64,000 nucleotides of DNA from Leptobrachium leishanense (taxonomy: Eukaryota; Chordata; Amphibia; Anura; Megophryidae). The notes below the pieces were generated by a model. That model was not told the origin of the DNA. It made no database searches and was given only the letters and a program-made list of their open reading frames with translations. The position numbers and the translations under genes were made by a program. Location: the NCBI GenBank assembly GCA_009667805.1, contig CM019066.1:7750001-7814000 (forward strand), in the 5' to 3' direction. Of this stretch, positions 1 to 11,432 are shown piece after piece (within the stretch, counting starts at the first letter, position 1; every line of letters starts with the position of its first letter).

Positions 1-107
1 AGCAGTTTTTTTTCTCTCTGATTCTTTGTTTTTGAGATTTTTCACACAGACAAAGGGTATCGATGCGCGAAGATAAAGAAAAGGAACACAGGTCGAGACA
101 TCTCCTT

Positions 108-1423
108 CGGGGTTATTCAAAGAGATCCGAATGGCCCCCGAAAGGGAACCAAACGCTGAAAATCAGTGTTCGGTTCCCTTTCTTGGCCATTCGGCTATCC
201 AGAGAGCAGGCAATTTGCCAAATCCTGGCGAATTGCCTGCACATACGGTGCCTGTTCGGTGCCTGTTCGAGGGCAGTGAAACCCCCATAAAAAAGCACTG
301 CTTCGACTATTCGAACAAAAACCAGCAGTGAAAAGTTGCCAAATCGCCCTGATGTTCGGTGGTTTCATGCGGCAGATTTATTCAGGCGAATCCCATAGGC
401 TTCAATGTTAAAAATATTCCCGTTTTAATCCAATATCTAATAAACCGTTCATTATAAAATTCTGCAGTTAAAAGTCTATTTATAGATTTATTTGGATATT
501 TTAAGCATATTTTTTTTAAAGAAAATTTCCGATTTTTTTTTTTTTTTAATTTTACTTCTTTTTTCTATAACAGCCCTTTCTATTATCATTCATTGGATCT
601 TATATGTAAATTTCAGACATTTTCACTCAGTAGTTTCTTTGCAAACAGCGTTTCACTTTTCAAACATTCAAGCGTACTGGTTTTTTTTTCACTCCATTCG
701 TCTGCGGTGTCGGATTTTTACGGCAACTGCACAAGATCGGCTCCTGCTCAGGTTTTTCTGGCATTTTCGGCCAGATCCAGATATTTTTGCGGGTTTTCGG
801 TGTGCCTTCGGCGAGTTTTGCGGTGAGTTGTCGGCGGGTTTGCGGTGACTTTTCCCTGCATTTAGGCTAGGGTCAGACGAACGCATTTTTCGCGTCGACC
901 GTGGAAAAGTGCGGTCGAACGAACGGACATATTTTTTCACGGAATACGCGGTAGCGGTCATACGATGCGCCTTTTCGTCCGTGATTTTGTACGGATCATC
1001 AATAAAACACTTTTTGTGTCTGGACGTTATGTTGGCCGGACATTAGCAGCGTCTGACGTCTCCCAATCACACACACACGCCGCTAAGCGGCCGCAGCGCA
1101 CTCTGTACGTCAGTAGTAGCGGTTTGACGTTCTCGAAAAAATGCGTTCGTTTGCCACTTGCGTTGCGCGGACGAACTTTCGTGCGGCCGTACTTCGTGTG
1201 TTCCCCGGCATTGGACGTCATTTGCTGCTAGCACGGCCGTGATTTTGTGCGGCTAAACGCACGTTAAAGCTGCGTTCGTCTGACCCTAGCCTTAGGCGGC
1301 CCTGTGATGCTTGCTGAATACACCGCAGGGTTGCCGAAATGGGATCGGTAAATCAAACGAATTGAAGAGAACAAAAAGTCACCGAACGTGCGGTGACTTT
1401 TCGATTCTTTTTGAATAACCCTA
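108..1423. mobile_element. Fam-A copy 1, non-autonomous DNA transposon
   Basis: The left end reads CGGGGTTATTCAAAGAG and the right end is its near inverse (TTTTTGAATAACCCTA). Each end has an inner hairpin: around 145-179 on the left, and on the right at 1375-1405, where AAAAGTCACCG pairs with CGGTGACTTTT. A third palindrome at 207-241 pairs GCAGGCAATT with AATTGCCTGC. The body is T-rich and has no transposase frame. A Fam-B element sits inside at 865-1291. Flanking triplets are CTT and ATT, an imperfect 3-bp match. Short frames in it are not coding. Confidence 0.8.
865..1291. mobile_element. Fam-B copy 1, PIF/Harbinger-like MITE nested in Fam-A
   Basis: Terminal inverted repeats start GGCTAGGGTCAGACGAACG. 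The triplet TTA lies directly on both sides (862-864 and 1292-1294). Other Fam-A copies run straight through this point, so the insertion is younger than its host. A TTA/TAA duplication is the known signature of PIF/Harbinger transposons. The interior is CpG-rich and about 75-85% like copies 2 and 3 by eye. The long plus-strand frame inside it is a by-product of base composition. Confidence 0.82.
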
Positions 1424-1506
1424 ATTGTTAACCCCTTCACTGCCCAGATTGACTATACTCAATCTGCAAAGCACCTCCTGCTGTATAGTTATCGAGTAGT
1501 ATAGCC

Positions 1507-2047
1507 CAGTGGTCAAGTCCAGGGGGAATGCGTGGGAATGTAGTTCCTGCACTATCTTTGCAGAGGGAACTGAGTTCCCATTGGTCCCATACACTATAAA
1601 GCTTGTGTTCAGGTGTTTAATCATATATTTTCTTGTAAAGTCACAATAAATATATCATTTATCATATATTTTAGCTAAATACCATAGATAGATAGATAGA
1701 GATATATATATATATATACATAAATATTTCTTTTTTTAGTGTGTGTTTGTGTTAAGTGCGAGATGATAATTGCTAATTGTGCCGGCTGGGTGGAGTAGAG
1801 GCAACATCACTGCTCTGCGTGGAGACAGACTGTGGAGACACAGGTTCAATTCCAGCAAGAGCACCTCTCCAGTAAGTGCCCTTGGGCAAGACACCTAACG
1901 GTACATACTCTCCAGCCAGGACACATGAAATCTCAATGTATCCTTCCTGGTAAAATACTTTCTCAAAAAAAATAATAATAAAACAAAACACTGGAGGACA
2001 GAAAAGTTGGTGAGTTCCCACACTTCTTTTTTAGGACTTGACCCCCG
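1507..2047. mobile_element. hAT-like non-autonomous element inside Fam-E copy 1
   Basis: The left end CAGTGGTCAAGTCC and right end GGACTTGACCCCCG are inverted, and they bracket sequence absent from the other Fam-E copies. Flanking 8-mers (GTATAGCC and CTATAGTC) agree at 6 of 8 positions, which fits an old 8-bp hAT duplication. A SINE occupies 1778-1985 inside it. Confidence 0.5.
1778..1985 (+). mobile_element. tRNA-derived SINE
   Basis: The head is tRNA-like, with GGTTCAATTCC near 1850 resembling a pol III B box at one mismatch. The middle CCTTGGGCAAGACACCTAA resembles the central domain known from V-SINEs. The tail reads AATCTCAATGTATCC, then CTTCCTGGTAAAAT, then an A-rich run. The same tail ends the LINE near 29242-29275, which suggests the SINE used that LINE class for mobility. 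It is too diverged to be a tRNA gene. Confidence 0.7.
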
Positions 2048-2439
2048 CTATAGTCTATATGGTGCTCCACATGAGCAACGCAAAGGAATTTCAGGTTTTG
2101 CAAGTGAAATCTTTTGCATTTGGGCTCCAGAAGGTGCCCCTAAAGTTTCAGCACGGTGGACATGATGCCAGAGTTAGTAACACTTTTTAAAATCAGCTGA
2201 GGGATGTCTCTAACATACTGTTCCTACACAAAGCCCTGACCTGCAATAACTCGTTTTAGCCACCAGATGGCAACATCTGCCTGGAAAAATAGGTTATTAC
2301 AGTAAGGAATACACTGGGAATATTCCCAAATATTTCTTACTTTCTTAATAATTAAAAGAGCTTTTTTTTTAATAAAAAATGATGGTTCCTGTGTTTTTTT
2401 TTTAGAAAATCCCTTGAAAGTGTAGGGGTCAAGAATTAA

Positions 2440-3291
2440 GAGTGACTTTTCGTTCCCTGCAATTCGGCGCGATTCGGCGCGATTCGGCGATCCTAGTTCG
2501 CCGACCCTGCGTTGTATTCAGCAAGCACCACAGGGCCCCCATAATGCAGGGAATATTCGCCGCCAACACACGGAACACTCACCGAACACTCACCGAAACC
2601 CGCAGAAACAGCTGGATTAACCCGGTCGAACACGCCGGAGAAACCCGACTAGTCACCAATCAAAGTGCAGAGCAGCTGCCGGAAAAAGTCGACACGCAGA
2701 CAAACGAGGTAAAAAAAAAAAACAGTAGGCTTGAAAGTTTGAAAATTGAAACGTTGTTTGCAAAAAAACTACTGAATGAAAATGTCTGAAATTTACATAT
2801 AAGATCCAATATGAGTGATTTCTGTTACAGAAAAAAAAGAAAAAAACGCTTTAAAAAAAACAGAAAAAAAGTTTGCCAAAAAAATACCAAAAAATGACTA
2901 AAAGATCCTAAAAAATCTATAAATAAAGAGACTTTTTACTGCAGAATAAAATAATAAACGGTTTATTAGATATTGAATTAAAACGGGAATATTTTTAACA
3001 TTGAAGCCTATGGGATTCGGCTGAATAAATCTGTCGGATGAAACCACCAAACAGCAGGGCATTTTGGCAACTTTTCCCTGCAGTTTTGTGTTCTCTGAAT
3101 AGACGAAGCATTGCTTCTCTATGGGATATTTCACTGCCCTCGAACAGGCCCTGTATGTGCAGGCAATTCACCAACATTTGGCGAACTGCCTGCTCTCAGA
3201 ATAGCTGATTGGTCAGGAAAGGTAACCGTACGCTGAATTTCGGTGTTCGGTTTCCTTTCGGGGTCATATCGGCTCTCTTTGAATAACCCTG
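2440..3291. mobile_element. Fam-A copy 2, left end truncated
   Basis: Begins inside the family at GTGACTTTTCG and ends in CTCTTTGAATAACCCTG at 3291. The order of blocks is the reverse of copy 1. The inner hairpin near 3219-3253 (GGTAACCG with CGGTTTCC) is kept. No coding capacity. Confidence 0.75.
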
Positions 3292-3446
3292 TTGGTCTAC
3301 ATGTATTGATATGCCACAAGACGTTGGCCACAGGTCATAACGTCAGGCACAACCCCAGGGAAGCGGTGCCTCGAGCATCCTGAGGCTTAGCGCCGCTTTA
3401 CGGGGTAGGCTGCTGGATTAGCACCTGCCCTGTAATAGGGAGCTAA

Positions 3447-3871
3447 GGCTAGGGTCAGACTAACGCATTTTTCACGTTGTCCGTGAAAATGTGCGTTCGA
3501 AGAATGGACGTATTTTTTCACGGAATACGCAATAGCGGTCATACTATGCGCAGTTTCATCCGTGATTTTGTACGGATCATCAATAAAACACTTCTTGCAT
3601 CTGGACGTTATGTTGGCCGGACATTAGCAGCGTCTGATGTCTCCAATTCACGCACACACGCCGCTAGCGGGCGCAGAGCACTCTGTACGTCAGTACTAGC
3701 AGTTTAACGTTCTCGAAAAAATGCGTTCATTTTCCACTTGCGTTGCGCAGCCGGACTTTTGTGCGACCGTACTTCGTATATTGGCCGTCATTGCCCGGCA
3801 TCTGCTGCTAGTGCGGCCGTGATTAAGTGCGCCAGAACGCGCGTTCGCACTGCCTCAGTCTGACCCTAGCC
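3447..3871. mobile_element. Fam-B copy 2, PIF/Harbinger-like MITE
   Basis: Ends GGCTAGGGTCAGAC and GTCTGACCCTAGCC, flanked by TAA at 3444-3446 and 3872-3874. The interior aligns along its whole length with copies 1 and 3. Confidence 0.82.
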
Positions 3872-3935
3872 TAAAATGTGGATGCTAAGGAGATACCTGC
3901 AGACACAGGTTTTCCTCCTTAGCTTTCCCGTTTTA

Positions 3936-4653
3936 GGGCTCTATTACATTCTGCACGCAAACGTTAACGCATGCGCAAAACGCATTAATGCGAGAGGTAA
4001 AACCCTTTGCGCTGAATGTCGTATTACAACATCCGCGCAAAAAAATGCACATTAACGTCTAACGCGGGTGGACCTGCCCGAACCCTTTGCAAGCGTAATG
4101 TACTTTGCGCGTCCTATACTTAACATTGTGAGAGCAAATGCGTTTGTGCGCTGGTACGCGGATGGTATTACAATCTATGCGCAAAATTTAACGCACGGCA
4201 TTTGCGTGCATAATTTTAACGTCTTTTAAAAGCTGGTCTTAATGGCAAATCTGAACGTCCTGGCCGAAACCAAATACACCAGCCCAAAAAAAAATACGCA
4301 GCAAAGTATAGTTACACATTCTACACATACCCAAACAATAAAATGGAGAGGTTGTGCGTGTTTTTATTATTGTTGCAGCATATATACGCAGATTGATTTT
4401 GACAGGTGCAAAAACTTAACGGGAGACAATTGTGGATCTTAATTCTGATTGGCTGAATCGCGTGAAATACCAGTCTGCCCACCGATTTCTGCGCAACGTT
4501 AATGCGTTATTTACTCACGTTATTTTTTGACGGATGAGAAAATGCGCTCGGATGGTAATACCAGCGTTAATTTACTTGCATTAACGTTTAACGCTTCGCT
4601 TACAAATTGACGCGCTGCACGAGCGTTTTTGCGCAAACAATGTCATAAAGCCC
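3936..4653. mobile_element. Fam-C copy 1, PIF/Harbinger-like MITE
   Basis: Left end GGGCTCTATTACA and right end TCATAAAGCCC, with TTA at 3933-3935 and 4654-4656. It is rich in CGTTAACG and TGCGCAAA words near both ends. A central block of about 200 bp (about 4230-4440) is the part best conserved with the copies at 51704 and 59832. Confidence 0.8.
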
Positions 4654-4656
4654 TTA

Positions 4657-5407
4657 GTGGGCTGTATGTTTTACTGCCCGTTGACTTCCTGTTTGGTCTT
4701 TTAACATTCATTATTTCATGTGATTGAGAGGGATGTGCTGAGTATTTATTAATAATCTGCACAGTGTGTGTCTGGGATTGAGGATTTGTTATATGGAAGC
4801 GATTTATGCATCAGTTTACCAACGCAAAGTTGCTGAATTCCCCAATTTATATGGCATGATGGGTAAGGGCAGTAACCTAATAATACTGATCGTCAATACC
4901 TAATAATTTAATTCTACTTTTTTTGCCCAGATTATTGTGGATTTCTACACCGATGTATTTTATATGTATAGAGTTACTATTTAGTTATGTTTAGAATGTA
5001 GCATTCTTCAGTCTTTCACAGTTTCGACATTTTTAATGATGCCAGATAGTGGTGAAAAGGGAAATGAAGGAGAAAACACATTTTCTACCAGCTGTTCCTG
5101 TTCAAAGCTTGCACAACCCAATGTGGTTGACACAGGTTTGCGCAAGAGCTGCAATTCAAAGTGACGTGTTGCTTCTGATTTCCCATTAAGCAATATACAC
5201 ATGCACCTAGCCCGGTCATTTCACATTATGATTAGCCAGCCATCTGGACATAGTCCATGACAGCTGGAATTCTAAAAATGTAACCATTGCTGGTCTGGAC
5301 AATATCATACATTTATAGGCAGCCTCAAAGCTTCTCTATTAAAGCATGTAAATAATATTGGACGGATTCCTGCCTTGCACCAGGTAACATGCTTAGCATA
5401 TATCTAC
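4657..5407. other. No feature recognised
   Basis: AT-rich sequence without a coding frame of note or recognised repeat ends. Confidence 0.4.
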
Positions 5408-5409
5408 AT

Positions 5410-5555
5410 CAGGGATCTCAAAATCTGCCCCACTACGGATAGATGATTGACTACAAGTCCCAGAAATCTTTCAATGCAATAAATAGCCATGAGAATCATG
5501 GGAGTTGTAGCTCAGAAAGATCTTGTGGCCTGGAGTTTGAGATCCTTGGTCAAAA
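5410..5555. mobile_element. Short palindromic MITE
   Basis: CAGGGATCTCAAAATCTGCC on the left faces CTGGAGTTTGAGATCCTTG on the right. Inner blocks ACTACAAGTCCCAG and TGGGAGTTGTAG are also inverted. No convincing target duplication. Confidence 0.5.
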
Positions 5556-5600
5556 CGAATGCTAGAGGCACTTGTTCCACAAATGATGGAGTATCACTAG

Positions 5601-6567
5601 CAGGGTTATTCAAAGAGAGCCAAATTTGCCCCCAAATTGCACTGAACAATGAATTTCCCCATACGGCGCAATTTTGTGGTCGTTCGAAAGATAAATCCAG
5701 GTAAAGTATCCATGTAATTGGGCAGACTAGATGGGCCGAAAGGTTCTTATCTGCTGACATTTTCTATGTTTCTATGTTTCTATGTAAGCAGGCAGTTCGC
5801 CAAATTTTGGTAAATTGCCAGCGACATACAGTGATCTTCGGCGTCAGTGAAATCCCCCATAGAGAAGCAATGGTTAATCTATTCCAAGAACACCGAACAG
5901 CAGAGAAATGTCAGTGAAATCCCCTGATTTTCAGTGGTTTCATTCAACAGGTTTAAACAGGCGAATCCCATAGGTTTCAAAATTTAAAAAATCCTGTTTT
6001 TCCTTAAATATTTATTCAACCGCTTATTCTTTTCATTTGCAGCAAAAAGTCTCTATTTATTTATTTTTTAGGATTTTTTTGGGCATTTTTCAGGATTTTT
6101 TTTGGGGAATTTTTTTTATGATTTAAAAAAAATAATAATTCTGTAACAGACCTTTTTATTATTATTCATAGGACCTCTTATATTATTTCCAGGAATTTAC
6201 ATGCAGTAGTTTTTTTAAAAATGCCTTTTGAAAGTTGCAGTGTTTTGGGTTTTTCTAGCCTTGATCAGCGGCTCGTCGACTTTTTCTGCTGGCTGGTTGG
6301 CGGTTTGTTTGGCAGGTCGTCGGCTTTTTTCGGATCCATTTGGCGGTTTTCCGGAGGAACGTCGGATGCATTCGGTGGGTTTTCGGCTGTTTTTCGGATC
6401 AATGTGGCAGTTTTGCGATTAGTTCGGCGGGTCAATTCACCACACTTCGGGGACTCTATGGTGAATGCTGAATTCAATACAGAGTCAGCGAATCGAACTC
6501 GTTGAATTGCGGCGAATGGGAGAGCACCAAAATGTCGTGACATTTCGTTGCTCTCTGAATAACCCTG
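5601..6567. mobile_element. Fam-A copy 3 with exact 3-bp duplication TAG
   Basis: CAGGGTTATTCAAAGAG at the left and CTCTCTGAATAACCCTG at the right, flanked by TAG at 5598-5600 and 6568-6570. It is interrupted at about 5701-5786 by a short LINE-type 3' tail. No transposase frame. Confidence 0.82.
5701..5786 (+). mobile_element. 5'-truncated LINE tail (CR1/L2-like) inside Fam-A copy 3
   Basis: Only the terminal stretch is present, including GACTAGATGGGCCGAA and TTCTTATCTGCTGACATTTT, followed by a microsatellite tail of TTCTATG repeats. Sequence of this kind ends many vertebrate CR1-group LINEs. It replaces sequence that other Fam-A copies keep at this point. Confidence 0.6.
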
Positions 6568-6570
6568 TAG

Positions 6571-7140
6571 CTCTTTTCCACGCACTAAAGGACCCCCTTA
6601 TTCTCTTGTCGTCTTTTTGTCAGAATTATTTGTTAATTTTACGTTTGTTTAATCCCTTCCATTGTAAATCACTGAGGAATATGTTGACGCTTTATGAACA
6701 CTTGTGTTTGTAATGGTAGGGCAAATTTTTGAAGAACAAGAAAACCAAATGCCGAGACACAATGAAATCACTAGCACACCTGCAAATTGGTATTTAGTCT
6801 ACGAACGACTGGGGGAAATAGCCGGTAATACCAGCATGGCCGCATTCATTGAGATCAGGATTTCCACCAAGGCTTTCAAATGCTAACTACAATACTAATG
6901 GTAGGGTGTTATGTTTTAATTATATGTTGGTGTGCTTGGGTTACACTATGGCTAATACAATTAGGTTTAACCTTTATAGGGTTTTTGTAGGTAGTAAACC
7001 AGTTTTAGAGAGTCCAAAGTAGTTTTGTTCTGCATTTTGTTTTCTAAATAGAAGAGCAGGAAATGTACAATTTATTTCATTGGGATATACTCTTCATGTA
7101 GCTTTGGAACAATGCCAGAACATTTCTCATTGGCCGTTGC
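6571..7140. other. No feature recognised
   Basis: AT-rich sequence with no recognised repeat ends and no convincing frame. Confidence 0.4.
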
Positions 7141-7146
7141 TCATTC

Positions 7147-7518
7147 TCAGACACCAAGGGTTCGATTTGTTATTGATTTTGCAGAGGGTCTCATTAAATT
7201 AAGAAATCTGTAATATGACACTGTAGATCCTGTGACAGAACCGTTCTCTCCCGTCTGTCCTGACTCTCCAGACACCCCTTCGTTGCGGTCAGCCCGGCTA
7301 CTGGGAGCGCTGTCCTCAGCACCTCGAGCAGCTTGACCCGCCTGCTTCTGATTCTCTGCCCTGGAGCTGTTAGGAATTTCCAGAGGGTCGCTCTGTGCCT
7401 TCTGGGGGTGATAGAGGGTACCCTGAATGAGACACCAGACGAGCTGTATGTTCCCACAGGATTCTCTCTCTGTCTCAGTCTGAGAGTTCTGACCTTTAAT
7501 GAACAAAAACGCCACCAT
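7147..7518 (-). CDS. Possible host-gene exon or decayed coding fragment, unidentified
   Basis: This minus-strand frame of 123 codons has a polar, low-bias composition (many S, G, E, Q, R) unlike the AT-driven frames around it. It lies in a GC-richer patch between AT-rich flanks and shows no repeat ends or similarity to other parts of the window. The annotated ATG is only the first in the frame; an exon need not begin there. A second minus frame overlaps, so the reading frame itself is uncertain. I do not recognise a domain or family. It could equally be chance in a GC-rich patch or an old retroposed fragment. Confidence 0.2.
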   Translation of the reverse strand: MVAFLFIKGQNSQTETERESCGNIQLVWCLIQGTLYHPQKAQSDPLEIPNSSRAENQKQAGQAARGAEDSAPSSRADRNEGVSGESGQTGENGSVTGSTVSYYRFLNLMRPSAKSITNRTLGV

Positions 7519-8041
7519 TTATGCTGAAATCCAACAGTCATAATTTGCATAAATGACGCACCTCGTCCCCTACCAATATGCTAATTACATTATGTCAGTT
7601 AGATATTTACAATAAACATTCTTTATATTCTTTAGCCTTTAGCTCACACAACATTTGCATATCCTATTGTTCTAACACATCAGATTAAAGACAAACACTA
7701 TCACAGATCCCTTGAATCAAATATGCAGCCAGATAAGGGGAAAAGCCCTGTTGCATAAATTACACAGCAGTAAAGCTTGTTTACTGGCTATACAAAAACA
7801 CATTTACCTACAGGAATATAAGTATATTTAAAACTAAAGTTATGCCATTTTACACTAAACTAATTTAAAGTAAAACCAAACGATGTAAAATATATTTAAA
7901 AACACACGATATAAATGAACATAAAGTCTCTTGGGGTTTGAAGCATGGAGCGTTACATCAGCTCCATGACAGATCCTATATACGTGAAGGCATAAAAACA
8001 TGTAAATTTGGGAAACATGTTCAAGAATATGAATTGACAAT

Positions 8042-8714
8042 GGGCTATATTACAATCTTCATGCAAACGTTAACGCTCACTTGCGTCAGCATTAACGTTT
8101 GCTGCGGTGTTTACCGCATATTACAATGCAAACGCAAACGTTAAGTAACCCGTTTGCGTTTGGTACCTTGTGCTTTTCAGCGCGAGGTTACTGTACTTTG
8201 CGCTCCCTATACTTAACATGGGGAGCGTAAAGTGTTAATCAGCGTTAAGATTACAATCTACTAGCGCTGATTAACGTCTGGCTCTGGTCAGCAAAAAGTT
8301 AACCACAGCCAGGACTTAGTGTTAACGGATTCCGCTTCTGCAGAATCCGTTAACACCAGCCTAAAAAATAAAAAATGAATCGCATACTCACCCTCTGTCC
8401 CGCGGCTCCGAACGCCTCCTCCGTCTGGCGGGAGCAGGGAAAGACTGGGGGAAAAAGTCTCTCCCTGCGTATCACTACGCCGACCGGCCGGATCTCGGGA
8501 GGCGAGATCCGGCTGTTCATGTGACTGGCAGGGGGAACTCGATGGAGTCCTATGGACTCCATCGAGTGGATGCGAACGGCTGAGCTCAGCGCTCAGCATT
8601 TTTTGCGCCTGCATTGTAATCCAGCGTTAAAACGCAGGTGCAAGGGGGAAAACTGCGGGCACAGTTTATCCTCCCTTGCGCCCGCGTTTTAACGCTAGGA
8701 TTGTAATTTGGCCC
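8042..8714. mobile_element. Fam-D, Harbinger-like MITE with strong internal hairpins
   Basis: GGGCTATATTACAATC on the left faces GATTGTAATTTGGCCC on the right, with AAT on both sides (8039-8041 and 8715-8717). The outer parts share CGTTAACG words with Fam-C. Two perfect 14-bp stems lie inside: 8319-8332 with 8343-8356, and 8537-8550 with 8554-8567. The GC-rich core has no supported gene. Confidence 0.65.
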
Positions 8715-8829
8715 AATAAGTGGCGCTGATGAAATTTGCTTAAAATACACAAACAGGTTCCAGAACGCAGACAAAGTATGTATTTTCAAGTACAATAAAA
8801 CCTAACTACAGCTCATAAAACAGAAACGT

Positions 8830-9556
8830 AAGGGGTTGTTCAGAGCCAAATTGGCCCTGAAATGTCACCGAACAGGGAATATCCCCATACGGTGACATTT
8901 CGGGGCCATTCGGCTATTCAGAGAGCAGGCAGTTAGCCATTTTTTGGGCGAATTGCCAGCAAGTACGGTGCTTGTTCGAGTGCAGTGAAATCCCCCATAG
9001 AGAAGCAATGGTTAATCTATTCAGAGACACCAAACAGCAGTAGAAAGTCGCCGAAGTGTCCTGCTGTTCGGTGCTTTCATTCGGCAGGTTTATTCCGGTG
9101 AATCCCATAGGCTTCAATGTTAAAAATATTCCCATGTTAATACAATATCTAATAAAACGTTTATTATTTTAATCTGCAGTAAAAAGTCTATCTATTGATT
9201 TTTTTAGGATCTTCAAACATTTTTCAGGATTTTTTCGGCAAATTTTTTATCACTATTTTTTTTTTAAGACTGTTTCTTTTCTGTAACAGACCTTTTTATT
9301 ATCATTAATAGTATCTTATATGTAAATGTCGGCTTTTTCCAATGGCTGGTCTGCGCTGTGATCGGCGGCTCGGTGGCTTTTTCCGATGCGTTTGGTATGT
9401 ATTTTGCAGCGGTTTTCTGTGGATATGCAGTGGGTTTGTAGCGGGTTTTCCCTGCAGTTCGGGGACCCTGCGGTGAATGCTGAATTCACCGCAGGGTGGG
9501 GAACGAGAGAGCACCAAAATGTCGGCGACATTTCGGTGCTCTCTGAATAACCACTG
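8830..9556. mobile_element. Fam-A copy 4
   Basis: Ends AAGGGGTTGTTCAGAG and CTCTCTGAATAACCACTG. An inner hairpin pairs ATGTCACCG (from 8864) with CGGTGACAT (to 8907). The block order matches copy 7. Flanking triplets CGT and TAG do not match. Confidence 0.75.
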
Positions 9557-9854
9557 TAGTCACACCATGTGGCCATGTCATAAAAACCCTCCACTATTTG
9601 AAAGTACCCCAGTTTTGTTTGATCCTGCTGTACACTCAGCATGACCGAGAAGTTCTTGTTCCTGCAGTACATATTTACTTCAGACACTTTTATTTATGCT
9701 CCATTAGGAATGGTTTGAGTCTGATATCTATTCAAAGCCTCTAAGTAAATATTAAAGTAACACCTGTCTGTCTGCTGTCTCTAATTGGATAACCGCCCAT
9801 ATTTAAAGGTCAATTTTGTGAAAATGTAGCTCCTTGTCTTTCCTCCCTCTAAAT

Positions 9855-10470
9855 CTAGCACTCTTGCATCTGTCTCCCTTCAGGTGAATGGTGCCACCAT
9901 TACTTCTACCTCTCAGGCTCGCTGCCTCGGTGTCCTCTTCGGCTCAGATCTCTCCTTCACTTCTCACATTCAGTCACTAACCACAACTTGCAATGTTCAC
10001 CTAGAAAACCTTGCATGCATCCCCACCTTTCTTAATCAGGAGAAAATACTCATCCGAGCTCTTATTATCTCCCGCCTTGACTACTGTAACCCTCTACTCA
10101 CTGGCTTTAAACGATCCCAGGCTATCCCCTCTACAGTCTGCCAGACTCATCCACCTCGCATCCCGTACATGTCACATATCGTCCCAGTATCAGTCTCTAC
10201 ACTGGCTCTGTTTCTCTTAGGATTCAATGCAAAATACTGGTCCTCATGAACAAAGCTCTCCATAACTGTGTCCCTTCCTAATCTCCACCCTTATTAGCAG
10301 GCATTTTCCATCCTAGTCACTTCGCTCTGCCACTGATCTGTTATTATCCTCTCCTTGTACCTGCACCCTCCACTCTTGCCTACGGGACTTTGACCAACTA
10401 CCCCCTATCTATGAAACTCACTCGCAACATTTGACTCGTGCCTTAATCATTCAGATGCCTTGAGAAAGAC
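9855..10470 (+). pseudogene. L2-type LINE fragment, C-terminal part of reverse transcriptase ORF
   Basis: The frame from 9884 encodes about 120 residues of the post-palm region of an L2-clade ORF2. It shows LGVLFGSDLSFTSHI followed by a leucine-rich stretch and LIISRLDYCNPLL, which are known landmarks downstream of the FADD motif. Beyond about 10,160 the similarity continues in other frames (a region resembling LHWLCFS and later LPPIYETH), so there are frameshifts and stops to about 10,470. The catalytic palm and the endonuclease are missing and no intact 3' end is visible. It is an old, dead copy. Confidence 0.7.
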
Positions 10471-10587
10471 TAGCCGACAGTTCTTCAGGACCTGCGGAGA
10501 GCTGATCAGGCGTCCTGGAAGGCTGTCTCCGTGTGAGCTTAGTGCCTACCTTCAGGCAAACGGTAGCCCACGTCTTTGAAAGCCTCT

Positions 10588-11429
10588 CAGGGTTATTCAA
10601 AGAGCTCCGAATTGGGTCAGAAAGGTAACCGAATGCTGAAATTCAGTGTACGGTTACCTATCCTGGCCATTCGGCTATTCAGAGAGCAGGCAGTTCGCCA
10701 AATGTTGGCGAATTGCCTGCACATACGGTGCCTGTTCGAGGGCAGTGAAATCCCCATAGAGAAGCAATGCTTCGTCTTTTCAGAGAACACAAACCAGCAG
10801 TGAAAGGTTCCCTAAATGCCCTGCCATTCGGTGGTTTCATGCGGCAAGTTTATTCAGGCGAATCCCATAGGCTTCAATGTTAAAAATATTCCCGTTTTAA
10901 TTCAATATCTAATAAACTGTTCACTATAATATTCTGCAGTAAAAAGTCTCTTTATTTATAGATTTTTTAGGACCTTTTAGTCATTTTTCGGGATTTTTTG
11001 CAAACATTTTTTTTCTGTTTTTTTTTAAATTTTTTTTTTCTGTAACAGCCCTTTTTATTATCATTCATTGGATCTTATATGTAAATTCCAGACATTTTCA
11101 TTCTGTAGTTTCTTTGCAAACATTCTTTTCAAACATTCAAGCGTACTGCTTCTTTTTTTTTTTTCACTCCATTCGTCTGCGGTGTCGGGTTTCGTGTTCG
11201 GCAGGGTTAATCCAGATGTTTTTGCCGGTTTTGGTGTGCATTCGCCTGGGTTTTGCAGTGAGTGTTCAGCAGGTTTTCGGTGGCTTTTCCCTGCACCACG
11301 ACGGCCCTGTGATGCTTGCTGAATACACCGCAGGGTCACCGAAATGGGATCGCCAAATCGTACCGAATTGAAGAGAGCGAAAACTCACCGAACGTGCGGT
11401 GACTTTTTGATTCTCCTTGAATAACCCTG
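10588..11429. mobile_element. Fam-A copy 5 with exact 3-bp duplication TCT
   Basis: CAGGGTTATTCAAAGAG on the left and TTGAATAACCCTG on the right, flanked by TCT at 10585-10587 and 11430-11432. Inner hairpins lie at 10624-10658 (GGTAACCG with CGGTTACC) and 11384-11414. It is 842 bp and uninterrupted, a good family reference. Confidence 0.85.
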
Positions 11430-11432
11430 TCT

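Larger units (their letters stand above)
1428..2432. mobile_element. Fam-E copy 1, TTAA-ended element (about 470 bp), interrupted
   Basis: Begins TTAACCCCTTCACTGCC and ends near 2432 with an inverted AGTGTAGGGGTCAA. Its two halves (1428-1506 and 2048-2432) align in order with the Fam-E copies at 17170-21468 and 49012-50297. CCC ends next to TTAA resemble piggyBac-type elements such as those of Xenopus, but the assignment is inference because no transposase is present. It is split by the element at 1507-2047. Confidence 0.6.

Noticed and set aside
965..1231. 88-residue frame and similar frames in the other Fam-B copies (3477, 59313)
   Set aside because: They lie in a MITE, are not kept open at the same length between copies, and encode nothing recognisable.
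1778..1870. Possible tRNA gene
   Set aside because: The B box is imperfect, no cloverleaf with proper acceptor pairing can be drawn, and a LINE-type tail follows; it is the head of a SINE.
4242..4442. Short frame in the conserved core of Fam-C
   Set aside because: The equivalent frames in copies 2 and 3 are shifted or stopped, so conservation there is not coding.
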